Shown in pieces: positions 20,540 through 33,189 of a DNA stretch of 64,000 nucleotides. Within the stretch, counting starts at the first letter, position 1. Each line of letters begins with the position of its first letter. The notes below the pieces were generated by a model. It was not told the origin of the DNA and searched no databases. It worked only from the letters and a program-made list of their open reading frames with translations. Source of the DNA: Lampris incognitus (Eukaryota; Chordata; Actinopteri; Lampriformes; Lampridae); NCBI RefSeq assembly GCF_029633865.1, contig NC_079222.1, forward strand, positions 32,059,813 through 32,123,812. The letters run 5' to 3'. The position numbers and the translations under genes are program-made.

Positions 20540-21960
20540 GCTCTCACCGTTGGAAGAGGCGGGATAGTCGATAGCAGGACCGTCTAATTAGCTGATTTTT
20601 TTTCACAGTAAAGCAAGGGAGAAAATAAAACCAAAACAAAATTAAACAAACGCAACTGCCTATTCATTCTTTAATGTGGACTGATGACATACGTTGGCAG
20701 CCGGTGATGAGCGACGGTCATTCAGAAGTGAGCTCGTCTTCCTGCTTCTGAGGCTTATTTACGCACGGTGTCTGGCGTGGGGCGCGCGCAGGAATGAATT
20801 AACCCCTTCGTTACCTCTGCTTTACCGGGCATCTCGGCAAAGACGTCAAACGACGGGCTGTTGTGCTGTGCACTAAATCCACTCTATCGACAAAGCAATG
20901 CCGGTTAGCGAACTGAAAGTACGCTTTAAAAAAACAAAAAAAAAAAAACAAAAGCAAACGCAGCAAAATAAATAAATAAATACAAAGAAACAAGCGCTGT
21001 AATGACCAAAACAAACCACTTGTCGGAAATAAAGCCGTGTGATTGACGTCTAAAATCTCTCCTCCGTCCGAGCTATCTTTACACTTTGGGTCACTTATAG
21101 CGGCGCATATACTCCCAAAGCGTGGGTCGCTATCAATGAAATGCGGCGCCGTTAAGTTTCGACGACACGGACAGTTTTACGTTACCGTCGCGTAGCTTTC
21201 CCGCAGTCCCGTTCCTACGGCAACGGACTATACAACGGAGCGGCAGAGCCGTCTTCAAAATAAAAGCCACTGGCGCGGTCACAAATATCGGGTTTGTACT
21301 GGCAAAATAAAAGCGACTAATCTGAACGAAGGTTGTTTACGTTATATAAGAAAAAGAAAAAGGAAAGGAAAGGAAAGTCCCACACTGTTCCGCAAGTTAT
21401 CCCCGAGCCGAGCCGCGGCGGCGTCTCTGTCGTGGGGAGCGGCGGCTAGACCGGAGGCGCTCAGGTCAAACTGATGGGGAGTTTAGAATAACATGTCGGC
21501 GATGTGCTGGAGTCAGCCTCATCTTCTGCCCTCTCCGTTTATCTTCCGTCCGCGGCTGGCGAAGGCACGGTGAGCAACGTGATTCACCCACTTGGGGCTG
21601 ACTAACAGAGAGGTGGGATAACGCGGTCAATCGTAACGACTAGCCGTCGTGGATGATGCTGAATAGACAGTTTGCGAGCTCCGAAGAAGCCATTTAACCG
21701 AGGCATGAAGTCATTTCGCTAACTCACCGACGCCGATGGAATGGAAGAAGAAGACACGGCACGAGAACACTTTGGTCGACAGCCGACGGCGACGTAAATG
21801 CGGGGCGACTAGCTAAATCGGCAAACGTTAGCTAGCCAACTTTTAAGTTTCTCTGAAGTTACACTATCAGCGGGAGGACTACGATATATATATATATATA
21901 TATTTTTTTTTATTCAAACCGGATTCGCCCAACTGTTGAAACTAGCTCAAGTGCGGAAAA
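20540..21960. promoter_or_regulatory. CpG-rich, probably bidirectional promoter block between zbtb26 and jak
   Basis: This block has far more CpG than the flanks, densest from about 21050 to 21850. It lies between a minus-strand gene starting near 19.6 kb and a plus-strand gene whose coding begins at 34.4 kb. Strong donors face both ways: minus TCG|GTGAGT at 21728/21727 and ACG|GTGAGA at 20548; plus ACG|GTGAGC at 21569/21570 and AAAA|GTAAGT at 21960/21961. A CRE-like tgacgtc occurs at about 21045. Start sites and exon choice are inference. Confidence 0.6.
21430..21960 (+). other. Candidate non-coding first exon of the jak gene
   Basis: The plus strand ends in a strong donor (gtaagtatcg) at 21961 at the edge of the CpG-rich block, with an alternative donor at 21570. 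The next convincing plus-strand exon is at 34387, whose start codon lies 38 bases into the exon, so a separate upstream UTR exon is needed. The 5' end is a guess. Confidence 0.4.
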
Positions 21961-24097
21961 GTAAGTATCGTCCGCCAACATTGTGATAATTAACTACTTA
22001 GCTACTGTAGATGACAGCGTTGACATTAGCGTCCGTGTTGCCTCCACCGGACTGTGCAACAGTTTCGTTGCTCAGGCTGTGAGGCTCCTCAGCAGCCCAA
22101 CACTTAGACTTGGACCGTCCATAAGGTGACCTTTTGACCGTCTTACTCACTGTGCGCTTGTGATGTTTGGGTCTGAAATATTTGTTGTCTTTTAATGCAC
22201 TTTTTTGTTCTTAATATCTATTGTGTGTTATGTGTTTTTATGCGGCGCTGATGTCCTTGTGAAACGTAATTTCGCTCCCTTGTGTGTGTGTGAGACATGC
22301 ATATAAGGCAGTGACAAATAAAAGCAGTCTCAGTCTAAGCCTAATATATTTTAATTACAATATCTGGCAGGCTTTTGTTTTGCTGCATGGTCTCCAGAGC
22401 TTGAATTTACGCATTTAATAAAAGCAGACCGACATTCGCCGCTGTCATAGCTGAACATGATTCATGATGCAGTGGTGCAAACCTAAACCAAGTTCACGCG
22501 GAATTAATGGTTACGGGTTCTCAGTGTTAGAAATGGTGAAGTTATGCACTTTTATATGTTTGGGTGGAATTCAGCATTCGAAAAGATTAACATGTAAACA
22601 TGTCTGAGATGTGTACTAGCGTGTACACAGAGTTTTTGTTTGAATTGCAGCGCCATTAGCTCTGAACCACATGTGCCCTTTTCTCCAAACAATCCCACAA
22701 GTGCTCTTACATTGATACCATAGGTCTAATACTTGGATTGATAATGTTAACCACATAAAAGATCAGGATCCACTACGTACCAAGAGACGTTGTTTGGAAA
22801 GTTCATTCATTCTCAGGTTAAAGTTTTTAGCTATTTATTTATAGCAGAGATTTTTCATGTTTAAATTGTGGGTGATCCCAGATGGCAAGTTAGTAAGAAA
22901 TAAGAGGTGATTTTTAAACCGTGGTTTTTCAGGTGCATAGGTTTTTTGAGCTGACAGGGCTATATGTCATTTAAACGACTTTACATTGTATCAAGGCTAT
23001 GCAAATATGAATCCTGGTTGTCTCGTATATGTGCACGTTATGGGGAGCGGGATATGCCAGAGAGGGTTTTTACTCAAATCTTTGAACTCTTTCCATAGCA
23101 CCTAATAATGTTCAATACCAGTATCCTATTAACATAACAATTGCCAAAAATGGACACACATTCCCAGAGCAAGGTAGAGAAAGGTTACTCTATCTGTCTG
23201 TGAATGTTCTCATTCATCCAGGTCGTGGTTATCCAAGGAGTTGAATCATATACCAAGTCCAGTTGCACTTGATTCAACTCCTTTGGGTTACTCTATCTGT
23301 TTACTTATCTCTTTTGCATTTTATTCATCTGTGCACTATTCTGTTGTTTCTGCTGGGCAAACCCAAAGACCCCATGAAGTGAGATATGGGTTTTGGTGAT
23401 GGTTAAGGGATGAACCTGTTTAAAATGTATGCCTAGTCCATTATTCTTCCTGTGACCATTGCACAACCTCCAGTCAAGGACACAATTGTTTGATATACCG
23501 AAGCTGCTGAGATACTGACATCTTTGTGTGAGGTGCTAAAGTGGTGTTCTGGTTCCAAATTTATACAAACTACCTAAATGTAGACTTTGTAATGGTGTCA
23601 AAACGATGGCATCTAGGTAAATGAGCAGCTCTAAATAAGCTCTTTGCTTATATATTTTTTGTTTTAGTCTGATGTGTGAGCATGCGTATGTTTCGAATTG
23701 AGTGGGGTAGAGGAGGGGTTGTGAGAGTGGGCGTTAGCTTCCTTGAAATGGTATGGCCTAAGATGTTTTTCTCTCTGATTGCTCTGTCCGTATAGTAGAA
23801 TGAAATGTCCTGACGAAAGCCATCATAGCCTTAAATTTTTTTCATTTTATTTTTTGTTTATGTAGATTCATTTTAGACTTCCATGTTGAAAAACATCCAG
23901 AAGAGGATTAAATATATTCCCGGTATGTTTCTTTATCCCCATGGTACTGTCACACCTCATTTTGAAAGAGGACCTGGGTGGGGATGTTTGTTCAGAGCAC
24001 ACGTTCTTGTGGGATGTTCTGGATTTTATATCACTCATGCAGGCAACCACCTTGAACTGGCTGAGAGAGGTGAAAACTAAGGTTATGTGAATGGATC
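21961..24097. other. Jak intron 1, left part
   Basis: Mostly unique AT-rich intron. A possible LINE tail (gaaacgtaatttcgctccc followed by gtgtgtgtgtg and gacaaataaaag) lies at about 22260-22325. A short Penelope-related fragment lies at 23205-23290 with tccaaggagttgaatc and its inverted partner gattcaactcctttgg, matching the arms of the element at 7975-8457. Confidence 0.45.
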
Positions 24098-24521
24098 CCC
24101 CCCCCCTTTTCTCCCCAATTTTACTTGGCGAATTACCCCACTGTTCCGAGCCATCCTGGTCACTGCACCACCCCCTCCGCCGATCTGGGGAGGGCTGCAC
24201 ATTACCACATGCCATGCCTCCTCCAATACATGTGGAGTCGCCAGCCGCTTGTTTTCACCTGACAGTGAGGAGTTTCGCCAGGGGGACGTTGTGCGTGGGA
24301 GGATCACGTTATTCCCCCAAGTTCCCCCTCCCCCTGAACAGACCCCCGACCGACCAGAGGAGGTGCTAGTGCAGTGACTGGGACACATATCCACATGTGG
24401 CTTCCCACCCGCAGACATGGCCTAGGGATGCCCGACTAAGCCGGAGGTAACATAGGGATTCGAACCGGCTATCGCTGTGTTGGTAGGCAATAGAATAGAC
24501 CGCTACGCTACCTGGACGCCA
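24098..24521 (-). mobile_element. tRNA-headed SINE, type A
   Basis: Minus-strand copy of a roughly 390-bp family: the head at 24521 reads ggcgtccaggtagcgtagcg, then a B-box-like ccggttcgaatcccta. The body ends in a C-rich or G-rich tail at about 24100. Other copies: 29866-30294, 45700-46530, 47940-48335, 51532-51926, 59620-59793, 63648-64000. Confidence 0.75.
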
Positions 24522-25916
24522 ATAGATTTAAACCTCCCTGGATTTGTTATTTTTTATCTTTATTTTTTTATTTTGATAATTCAGGTTGGTAGTTTTAAAT
24601 TGATGAGCCCGGCTGCCCAGATGATTACATCTATACAGCCTGTGTTGATCAATACTGTACCTATAATCACAATCCATAATCACAAATGTATGCTTCTAAA
24701 GAAGGGAAGGGCTCACTATTTAATTGATAGTGGAGACTAACATTATTTTTAATTTTTTTTATTGAATCTATGAACATTACTCAATATTAATGAAGAGGAC
24801 CTTCTAGTAACACAAGATGTGGGCTCTTTATATACTTCCATACCCACTAATACTGGACTAGGGGCTCAGATTCTTCCTTTCTAATTATGAAAATACTGTT
24901 ACCTGCTGAATACATCATTAAGTCAAACTCATCTGGTGCTTACCAACAATTATTTTCTGTTTGACAAGGATTACTGCTTATAATTCCATGGGACTGCTAT
25001 GGGAACTCCATTATCCCCAAATACTCTAATCTACACATGGACAATTTTGAAATAAGCTACATTTAAAACTATAACTCAAATAAATGTTCAATCAAATATT
25101 AGGCTAGATATATTGACTGGTTTGGAGCTACTCAGTAAACAAGATAAGGGACGTTGTAGAGTATATTAATTCCAAGCCACCATCTTTGTCCTTTACAGTT
25201 TACATGAATCCAACGGCAATGGCCAAGACAATGGCTCTTGTACAGCCACCTGTTTATATAAAGTAGACTATGAAGTCTTTGTGGCAGCGGTCTCTGAAGC
25301 CTTAATTTTACAATGTCTTGACTTTTGCTTTTGTTCATTTTGAAGCAGAGGGAATGCTGTACAAACTACTCTAAAAACTAATTGTGTGCCCCATATTTGT
25401 TTATTTACTTGTACTTTGCCTTGAATTTTGACTGACAAGAGCACTATTATTAGTGTACTGGTGGTCTTTGCACTCCTCTTCAGAGCTCTTTGTTCTTTAA
25501 CTTCCTGATATGTTGCCGCAAACTTCTGCAAAATTTGAGATGAAACGTGAAGAATTGTCAAGGGAGTCTTTAAGTATGAAACCCTCAATCTGTCCCCTGT
25601 CGCCTAGTGTGAACAGGGTCAAGATAGCAGGCAAGACCGATCATTAATACCAGTGTTTAAGTCTGAACAGCCTGTGTTGGCACAGACTAGTTCAGTTTCC
25701 AAATGTAGAGCTGCCTTTCCTTGCCTTCAGATGTGGCCCTGGTTTATGATTCAAAGGTCCATGACACTTTGGAGCCACCTAGATGCTCAAGACTGACATG
25801 TCACTCTTCAGATCAAGAGCTTTCCAACAATGTCTTTGTTATTGTGCCATGATAAAGTTGGAATTCCACCCTTGGCCTCCTTTTTCGAGATAAAAAGAGC
25901 AAAATCTTCAAGTAGG
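24522..25916. other. Jak intron 1, no gene recognised
   Basis: AT-rich intronic DNA. Nothing beyond short open frames without family signatures. Confidence 0.4.
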
Positions 25917-26280
25917 AGTCAAAGAAAGTTGAATCAGTTTATCTGGACACAACGTTTATTGCGAGAGAAACATTTCATCACTCATCTGAGCGACCGCTTC
26001 AATTTCAACTGACTGCAGGTATTCCCACCCTTATAAACAATACAATGACATAACGACTGAAACCAATGATCGGTTTCATATGCGAATTGCCGTGAGCATT
26101 AACAAGAGTTTCGATGGCAATGTGTACTAGTCACATAGGATTGGGAAATAGTTGCAATCACGGCATTGTAAGATGGCAACAGATGATCTCTTACCCCCCA
26201 CCCCCCACTCCCAGTTCAGGGATAGTTGTTCCCTCTTCATATAAATTGCCTCTTTGACTCCCCGTTCAAACCAGCAGTGA
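25917..26280 (-). mobile_element. Penelope-like element 3' end with GIY-YIG coding remnant
   Basis: Reading the minus strand from 26280, a short frame gives GVKEAIYMKREQLSLNW, the conserved end of Penelope-like GIY-YIG endonuclease. It is followed by a stop, about 200 bp of UTR, then the hammerhead-like motif (TTGAAGCG, stem GTCGCT/AGTGAT, GAAATG) near 25990-25950, and ends close to 25917. This copy gives the orientation and class for the other, coding-free copies in the window. Confidence 0.7.
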
Positions 26281-28150
26281 GTCAACTGTAAACTGTAATT
26301 GAGGCATCAAACTCTTGCCAGCTGTGGCTGATCAACTCTATACCTCTGTAGTTGCTACAGCTCTGCACATCACCCTTATTCTTGAAAATTGGTACCAGTA
26401 TGCTTCTTCTCCACTCCTCAACCATCCTCTTAAACAATCTAGTGAAAAACTCCACTGCCATCTCTCCGAAACACCTCCATGCCTCCACACGTATGTCATC
26501 TGGACCAACCGCCTTTCCACTCTTCATCCGCTTCATGGCTGCCCACACTTCCTCCTTGCTAATCCACTGTACTTCCTGATTCACTATCCCCACATTGTCC
26601 AACCTTCTCTCTCTCTCATTTCCTTCATTCATCAGCCTCTCAAAGTATTCCTTCCACCTTCTCAACGCACTCTCCTTGCTTGTCATCACACTTCCATCTC
26701 TATCCTTCATCGCTCTAACCTGCTGCACATCCTTTCCAGCTTGGTCCCTCTGTCTAGCCAATCGGTACAAGTCGTTTTCTCCTTTCTTAGTGTCCAACCT
26801 CTCATACGACTCACCATATGCCTTTAACTTTGCCTTTGCTACATCTCTCTTTGCTTTACACCGCAGCTCCTTGTACTCCTGTCTACTTTCTTTACCTTTC
26901 TTACTATTCCACTTCTTTGCCAACCTCTTCCTCTGTATACTTTGCTGTAGTTCCTCATTCTACCACCCAGTATCATTGTCTTCCTTCCTCTGTCCAGATG
27001 ACACACCAAGTACCTTCCTAGCTGTCTCCCTCACTGCTTCTGCAGTAGTTGCCCAATCACCTGGCAACTCTTCACTACCAGCCTATGCCTGTCTGAACTC
27101 CTCCTTGAACTCCACACAACAGTCTTCCTTCTTAAACTTCCACCATTTGAGCCTTGGCTCTGCCTTTACTCTCTTCCTCTTCTTGATCTCCACAGTCAGC
27201 CTACATACCACCATCTGATGCTGCCTAGCTATGTTCACCCCTGTCACTGCCTAGTAGTCTCAAATCCCTTTCAGATTGCGCTTCCTACATAAGATATAGT
27301 CCACCTGTGTGCACTTTCTTCCACTCTTATATGTCACCCATTGTTCCTCCCTCTTCTTGAAATATGTATTCACTACAGCCATTTCCATCCTTTTTGCAAG
27401 ATCCACCACCATCTGTCCTTCCACATTCCTCTCCTTGACACCATACCTACCCATCACCTCTCTTCTTTTCACCAACATGCCCACTGAAGTCAGCTCCAAT
27501 CACTACTCTCTCCTTGGGTACACTCTCCGCCACTTCATCCCACTCACTCCAGAATTCTTCTTTCTCTTCTATCTCACACCCAACTGAGGGGCATATGCGC
27601 TTCTAACATTCATCATCACACCTTCAGTTTCCAGCTTCATACTCATCACTCTGTTTGACACTCTTCACCTCCTACACACACTCTTGACATAATCTTCCTT
27701 CCAAATTACCCCTACCCCATTTCTCCTTGGTAGAAGAGTTTGAACCCACCTCTGATGCTCCTGGTCTCACTTCCCTTCCATCTGGTCTCTTGCAGTATAT
27801 CTGCTTTCCTTCTGTCCATCATATCAGCCAGCTCTCTCCCTTTACCAGTCATAGTGCCAATGTTCAAAGTTACGACTCTCACCTCCACACACTTACCCGT
27901 CCTCCTCTCCTGCTGCCTCTGGACATGCTTTCCCCCTCTCCTTCTCATTCGCCCAACAGTAGCATAGTTTCCACTGGCACCCTGCTGGCCAACAGTACTG
28001 GTGGCAGTCGTTGGTAACCCGGGCCTCGACCGAGCCAGTATGGAAATCTGATTTATGATCTGCATATTTGATTTCGCAAAGGTTTTACGGCAGATGCCCT
28101 TCCTGACACAGCCCTCCCCATTTATCTGTGCTTAGGACCGGCACTAAGAA
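26281..28150 (-). pseudogene. RTE-clade LINE relic (endonuclease plus start of RT), 3'-truncated
   Basis: The minus strand encodes the N-terminus of an APE-type endonuclease (about 27960-27720: VRVVTLNIGTMTGKGRELAD, QETRWKGSETRSIRGGFKLF), its C-terminal part (27499-27260: AVVNTYFKKREEQWVTYKSG, QVDYILCRKRNLK), then the linker and first RT block (26923-26320: SGKAVGPDDIRVEAWRCFGE, ILVPIFKNKGDVQSCSNYRG). This is the arrangement of RTE-clade elements. Stops and frameshifts interrupt it. It lacks the RT catalytic half and 3' end, being cut at 26281 by the Penelope-like segment; that is unusual, since LINEs normally lose their 5' ends. The upstream phrase gcccttcctgacacagccctcc (about 28094-28115) is part of its 5' UTR. 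Confidence 0.75.
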
Positions 28151-29286
28151 TGTACTTGCTTGTGCATCCTCAGTGGCTGCTGGCTGGGTTAGACATTACA
28201 CAAAAAGAATATAAGAAAATAAAAAATAAGCAATTACAATTTTAGGAATGGATTCTCTTTAAGTTGTCACTATAAATCCTACAGCCGCAGCACACTATAA
28301 ATGGTTACCTCTCCTCACTGTGCATCGGTGCTTTAAAATACTACCAGTAACCTATTAACAAAAAAAATTTATTAATTGGAAATACACTTGCATCCATTTT
28401 CCACCATGACGGTGTTCTGACGATCCTTTCCTGGTTGCTGTCCTTTGCAATTTATTGGAAAAGTTTGAGGCATAAATGACCTACACAACATTGATATTGC
28501 AATGGACTGTAGTCTGAAAATCTGATCTTGCATATTATCTGGTCTTGCAAATTATCTCCAAATGATCCCTACAATTAACTCCAAATTAGTATTCCCACTG
28601 ATATCTAAGGGAAAAATGTATAAAAACAGAAATATAATCTTTGGTGGGAGCATAATGGCCTTTGGTTAGTAGTGTTTCAGTAGTATCCATGAACAGCAAT
28701 ATATTCAATTTGTTATCGTGAGATAAATATGGAATGAGAACCGCTGTACCAATTCGTTTTGAAAGAGTAAAGGCCAATAGGGAAACTCGGCCGACCAATT
28801 GTGTAACTTCAGTGAAGTTGTTGGTCACCTGATCCAGTGGCCCAATTATGTCTAACACAGTCACCCAGTCACTCCGAAATGATCACTCAGTCACTCCAAA
28901 ATGATCACTCAGTCACTCAAAACATTATCACTCCATCACTGTAAACATGATCATGGACAGACATTTGTGGTTGTCGGGCTGGCCCCGCTGGCCGCTCTTG
29001 CCAAAAATAGGTTGCTGTCAGTGTGTGTGTGTTTTAATATATATATTGCTTTAGAGGATGGTTGTAGTTTTGTGTGCCACAAGATGCTGATAATGATGTT
29101 CCTTAAAATAGCTGGAGAAACAATGACAGGGACATGTGCTCAGAGTTGTTTTGTTCTGTTCCCCCCCCCCTTTTTTTGTGTGCAGGCCATTGGCCTTTAC
29201 TTTTAAAAGGTGCTATATTTTGCCAGCTTTCAGCTGTACTAATTTTTTGTAATTCACAGTGTCGACCTTGGAGCCTTTTGACCAAA
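28151..29286. other. Jak intron 1 spacer
   Basis: No gene recognised. Contains the small tandem repeat listed at 28862-28945. Confidence 0.4.
28862..28945. repeat. 22-bp minisatellite, about 3.5 units
   Basis: Units of the form cactcagtcactccaaaatgat repeat with small changes. Confidence 0.8.
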
Positions 29287-29460
29287 TCAAGTCACGTCAA
29301 TTTTATTTGTATAGCCCATTATCATAAATTACAAATTTGCCTCAGTGGGCTTTATAGCAATAAAACATCCTGTCCTTAGACGCTTGCATTGGATAAGGAA
29401 CAGCTCCCTGAAAAAAACCCTTTAACAGGGAGAAAAAATAGGAAGAAACCTGAAATCAAT
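29287..29460. mobile_element. LINE 3' UTR fragment
   Basis: The phrase attttatttgtatagcccatta and the following acaaatttgcctcagtgggctttat match the 3' UTR phrase at 3915-3955. A gggagaaaaaataggaagaaacct stretch follows. No coding part remains. Confidence 0.55.
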
Positions 29461-29865
29461 GTATTTTCTACTTCTCTACAGAAACAAGGAATCTCTGGGT
29501 ATGAAGCAAAACGCAAAAGAAAATGTCTCCCTGAATGGAATATATATAGCATGCATACTACTATCTAAATATGCGGACCATATAGCACAATGTGTTCAAA
29601 TGTTCTTGTAAAATTTGTTTTTTTGGCAAGAAACTTGAATAAACACAGCTGTTGGAAGGAGAAATTTGTTGATGTTTTCACAGCAGTATAAAATAGATAT
29701 TAGCGAATTACAACATTTTTAACTTCCTAACACAATTCTAATCAGCTTATAATACATAATTAAAACTGCTCATCTCAAATTTTTAATCAAAGCAATTATT
29801 TAAATAAAAATACAATAATTTTCCCGAATCAATTGAATATTGTTTTGTTTTGTTTTTTGATTCCC
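29461..29865. other. Jak intron 1 spacer
   Basis: AT-rich, no recognisable feature. Confidence 0.4.
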
Positions 29866-30294
29866 CCCCCCCTTTCTCCCAATTGTACTTGGCCAATTAC
29901 CCTATTTTTACAAGCTGTCCCGGTTGCTGCTCCACCCCCTCTGCCGATCCGGGGAGGGCTGCAGACTACCACATGCTTCCTCCGATACATGCGGAGTCGC
30001 CAGCTGCTTCTTTTCACCTGGCAGTGAGGAGTTTCACTAGGGGGACATAGCGTGAGGATCATGCTATTCCCCCCAGTTCCCCCTCCCCCCGAACAGGTGC
30101 CCTGACTGACCAGAGGAGATGCTAGTGCAGCGACCAGGACACATACCCACATCCGCCTTCCCACTCACAGACACAGCCAATTGTGTCTGTAGGGATGCCC
30201 GACCAAGCCGGAGGTAACATGGGGATTTGAACCGGCAATCCTCGTATTGGTAGGCAATGGAATAGACTGCTACGCTACCCGAATGCCCGAATAG
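29866..30294 (-). mobile_element. tRNA-headed SINE, type A
   Basis: Minus-strand copy running from a C-tract at 29866 to the head at about 30294 (gcattcgggtagcgtagcag on the minus strand). Same body phrases as the copy at 24098-24521, for example the inverted form of gtggagtcgccagc. Confidence 0.75.
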
Positions 30295-30769
30295 TGTATT
30301 TTTATGCAAATAACCACTATAGATAACAAGAACAAAGTAAAAAGACAACAGTTAGAATTTGGGATGGTTTACACTGACTTTGGGATGGTTGCAGGATGGT
30401 GGTGAAAAAAGTTAGCCTGGAGCCCTGCCTTTGGAGGATCACGCAACGATTTGTTTACTGATCAACAGCCGGAGATGGCATGTTTGACATGGTCAGCTTT
30501 ACTTGTCATCTTGCAAGTCAGCACGTCTGAGCTCTGTTAATAATTCTGAAGAAATAATATGATGGAGATTATCTGATTCAAAGGAAAAGCTTCATAGGGG
30601 CAAGTTTATACAAATTACTATGTCAAAAATGATTGGCTAATTTCACAGAGGCCTACATGGGATGTGAATCATGGGACTAACTCTGACCAGCTTGTTAAGT
30701 CTGAAACTTTTTCTTATTACAAGGCCAGTGAAATGGGACGCCGCACAAAGTACATAATTTCCCAGCATA

Positions 30770-31530
30770 TAAATGTCATATGGAGCCAGCACCTCCAAGT
30801 CTGAGGCCATGGTTCTCTTGCAGAAAATGGGGGATTGCTCCCTCCGGGTTGGGGATGAGTTGTTACCTCAAATGAAGGAGTTCAAGTATCTCGGGGTCTT
30901 GTTCATGACTGAGGTTAGGATGGAGCAGGAGAATGACAGGCGATTGGTGCAGCATCAGCAGTAATGCGGACGTTGTGCCGGACTGTTGTAGTGAAGAGGG
31001 AGCTGAGCCGGAAGGCAAAGTTCTCAATTTACCAGTCAATCTTCATTCCAACCCTCACCTATGGCCATGAGCTTTGGGTAGTGACTGAAAGGGTGAGGTC
31101 GCGGATATAAGCAGCTGAAATGAGTTTCCTCTGTAGTGTGTCTGGGCTCAGCCTTAGAGATAGAATGAGGAGCTCGGCGATCCGGAGGGTGCTCGGAGTA
31201 GAGCCGCTGCTCCTTCATGTCGAAAGGAGCCAGTTGAGGTGGTTCGGGCATCTGATTAGGATGTCTCCTGGGTGCCTTCCTTTGGAGGTTTTCTGGGCAC
31301 CTCCAACTGGGAGGAGATCCAGGGGTAGACCCAGAACTCGCTGGAGGGACTACATGTCCAATCTGGCCTGGGAATGACTTGGGATCGCCCAGGAGGAGCT
31401 GGAGGGCATTGCTGGGGAGAAGGATGTCTGGAGTGCCCTACTTAGCTTGCTGCCACCATGACCCGACCCCAGAGAAGCGGCTGATGATGAGATCAGATGA
31501 GATGAGATGAAATGAGATCAGATGAGATAA
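30770..31530 (+). pseudogene. Non-LTR retrotransposon RT C-terminal fragment with pentamer tail
   Basis: Frames give SKSEAMVLLQKMGD and KEFKYLGVLFMTE (RT thumb region), then YGHELWVVTERVRSR, GLSLRDRMRSSAIRRVLGVE, SQLRWFGHLIRMSPGCLP and GRPRTRWRDYMSNLAWE, the usual C-terminal domain of a multicopy fish non-LTR element. Frameshifts and stops are present. The 3' end is a (GATGA)n-like tail at about 31482-31530, the same pentamer as the arrays at 1-180 and 1246-1375. Confidence 0.7.
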
Positions 31531-31589
31531 ATATCATATACAGTTCAATCAATGCCACGACTAGGGAAGTCCTGTTTTATAAAATATAT

Positions 31590-31706
31590 GACCTGCCTGT
31601 CCAGGGTGTCTCCCTACCTGTCACCCAATGACTTTTGGGATAGGCTCCAGCATCCCTGCGACCCTTAGAGCAGAATAAGCGGTTTGGAAAATGGATGGAT
31701 GGATGA
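31590..31706 (+). mobile_element. Type B SINE, 3' tail fragment
   Basis: Contains cctgtccagggtgtctccc, gggataggctccagcatccc and the terminal tggatggatgga, shared with the full copy at 53330-53703. Confidence 0.7.
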
Positions 31707-32147
31707 CCTATAACTGATGGTATCCAAAAACATAACATATTGAGTTGCTTTATATGCCAGTCTCTTTAGGCTGAATTCAGGACTTGTGGGAATCACAGAG
31801 CCACCTGGCTTTTAATCTTGATCCAGTATATATCAAAACTAAGCCTTCAGGATCTGTTTACCCACACAACAAGTGAACACAAAAAGTTCAACATGTACAA
31901 ACAGACTAAAAACTTAAGTCAGGCAGGAAGAGAGAGAGAGACGTGATAAGTTGAATGACATCATTAGCTTGCAGTAGAGTAGAGCACCCTCAAAAGACAA
32001 GGTCTGGTTGAGCAGATAGCTCAGTCCTCAGCTAGAACCAAGACTGATAAGAAAAAACAACAAGAAAACTGGTATCATTTTCTTTGCCTGCCTGCTGAAT
32101 GATAAATACATGGGTTTATATAAACACACACACATGCACGTACACAC

Positions 32148-32233
<86 letters not shown>

Positions 32234-32909
32234 TAGAGAGAAAGCATAGTGTGTTTCTGCATTATTAAATGTGTGCTCAGCTTCCGATCTTGGAAGGGCT
32301 GTATTTTCCCTGCATTCATGTGACAGCGGTGATCTCCCCATGTATGCATGCCTAAAGCCATAAAATTGAATTATCAAAATAAAATATATGGACATTTTTT
32401 TCAGACATCAGTTCTAGCTTTCCCTGAATATCACATAGCAAAAGCACAGAACCAAGTTCAAAATTAGCCCGTAATTGTCAACTTCTGCAAACCAATAGGA
32501 CTTCCTGTGTGCAGTGCAGCTGGGCAGAGGTTAGGTACTGGGTCATTGCTTGGACAAAAGAAATGATCAAACTCCCTTACTATTAGGAAAAAACCTCACA
32601 AAAGACATTAGACAGCAACACAAATTTATTGTATAGACGTTTCCTTAGGGATAAAGGGATATTTGCCATAGCATAACTGCTCAATTAAAGATCTGATGTG
32701 TGTGTTTTTCCTTGTTTGTTTAGGGGCACAGTTTATGCTAAGGAAATTTGGCCCTGCCCAATTGTGTGTGGGGAGAGTCCAGAATTTAGGATAGATGGGA
32801 AAAGGTCTGGTCATGTCTATGCCTTGCATGCATTATACAAGAAGATCAAAGCATCAACACAATCAGATTTAATATTGCATTTATTTTAATTAAAAATCCT
32901 TGGTCATTT
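31707..32909. other. Jak intron 1 spacer with CA microsatellite
   Basis: A (CA)n array of about 40-50 units lies at 32123-32230. No gene recognised elsewhere. Confidence 0.5.
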
Positions 32910-33025
32910 GGACTGGCGGCCTGTCCAGGGTGTCTCCCCGCCTGCCATCCAATGACTGCTGGGATAGGCTCCTGCATCCCGCAACCCTGAGTATAATAAA
33001 TGGCTTGGATAATGGATGGATGGAT
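32910..33025 (+). mobile_element. Type B SINE, 3' tail fragment
   Basis: Shares ggcctgtccagggtgtctcc and the tggatggatggat end with the full copy at 53330-53703. Confidence 0.7.
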
Positions 33026-33189
33026 TAAAATAAAGGACATGAGTTGAATTCTAAAAACATCAACATATTAGAAATGTGAAGTAAAGGAGCACTGCTTACA
33101 GTTTGTGGCTATTCCAATCCAGGCCCGGAGGCAACTGAAGCTCACAAAGGGGGCACTTGGAAATGTTTGTTGTGTGTGTGTAATATAAT

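Noticed and set aside
26595-27218. 207-codon plus-strand open frame
   Set aside because: Shadow of the RTE endonuclease/RT coding on the minus strand.
28862-28945. CRISPR-like spaced repeats
   Set aside because: Contiguous minisatellite in a vertebrate intron, no spacers.
32028-32395. Cysteine/valine-rich open frames across the CA array (also at 36944-37405 and 39935-40135)
   Set aside because: They are translations of CA/GT microsatellites, not proteins.
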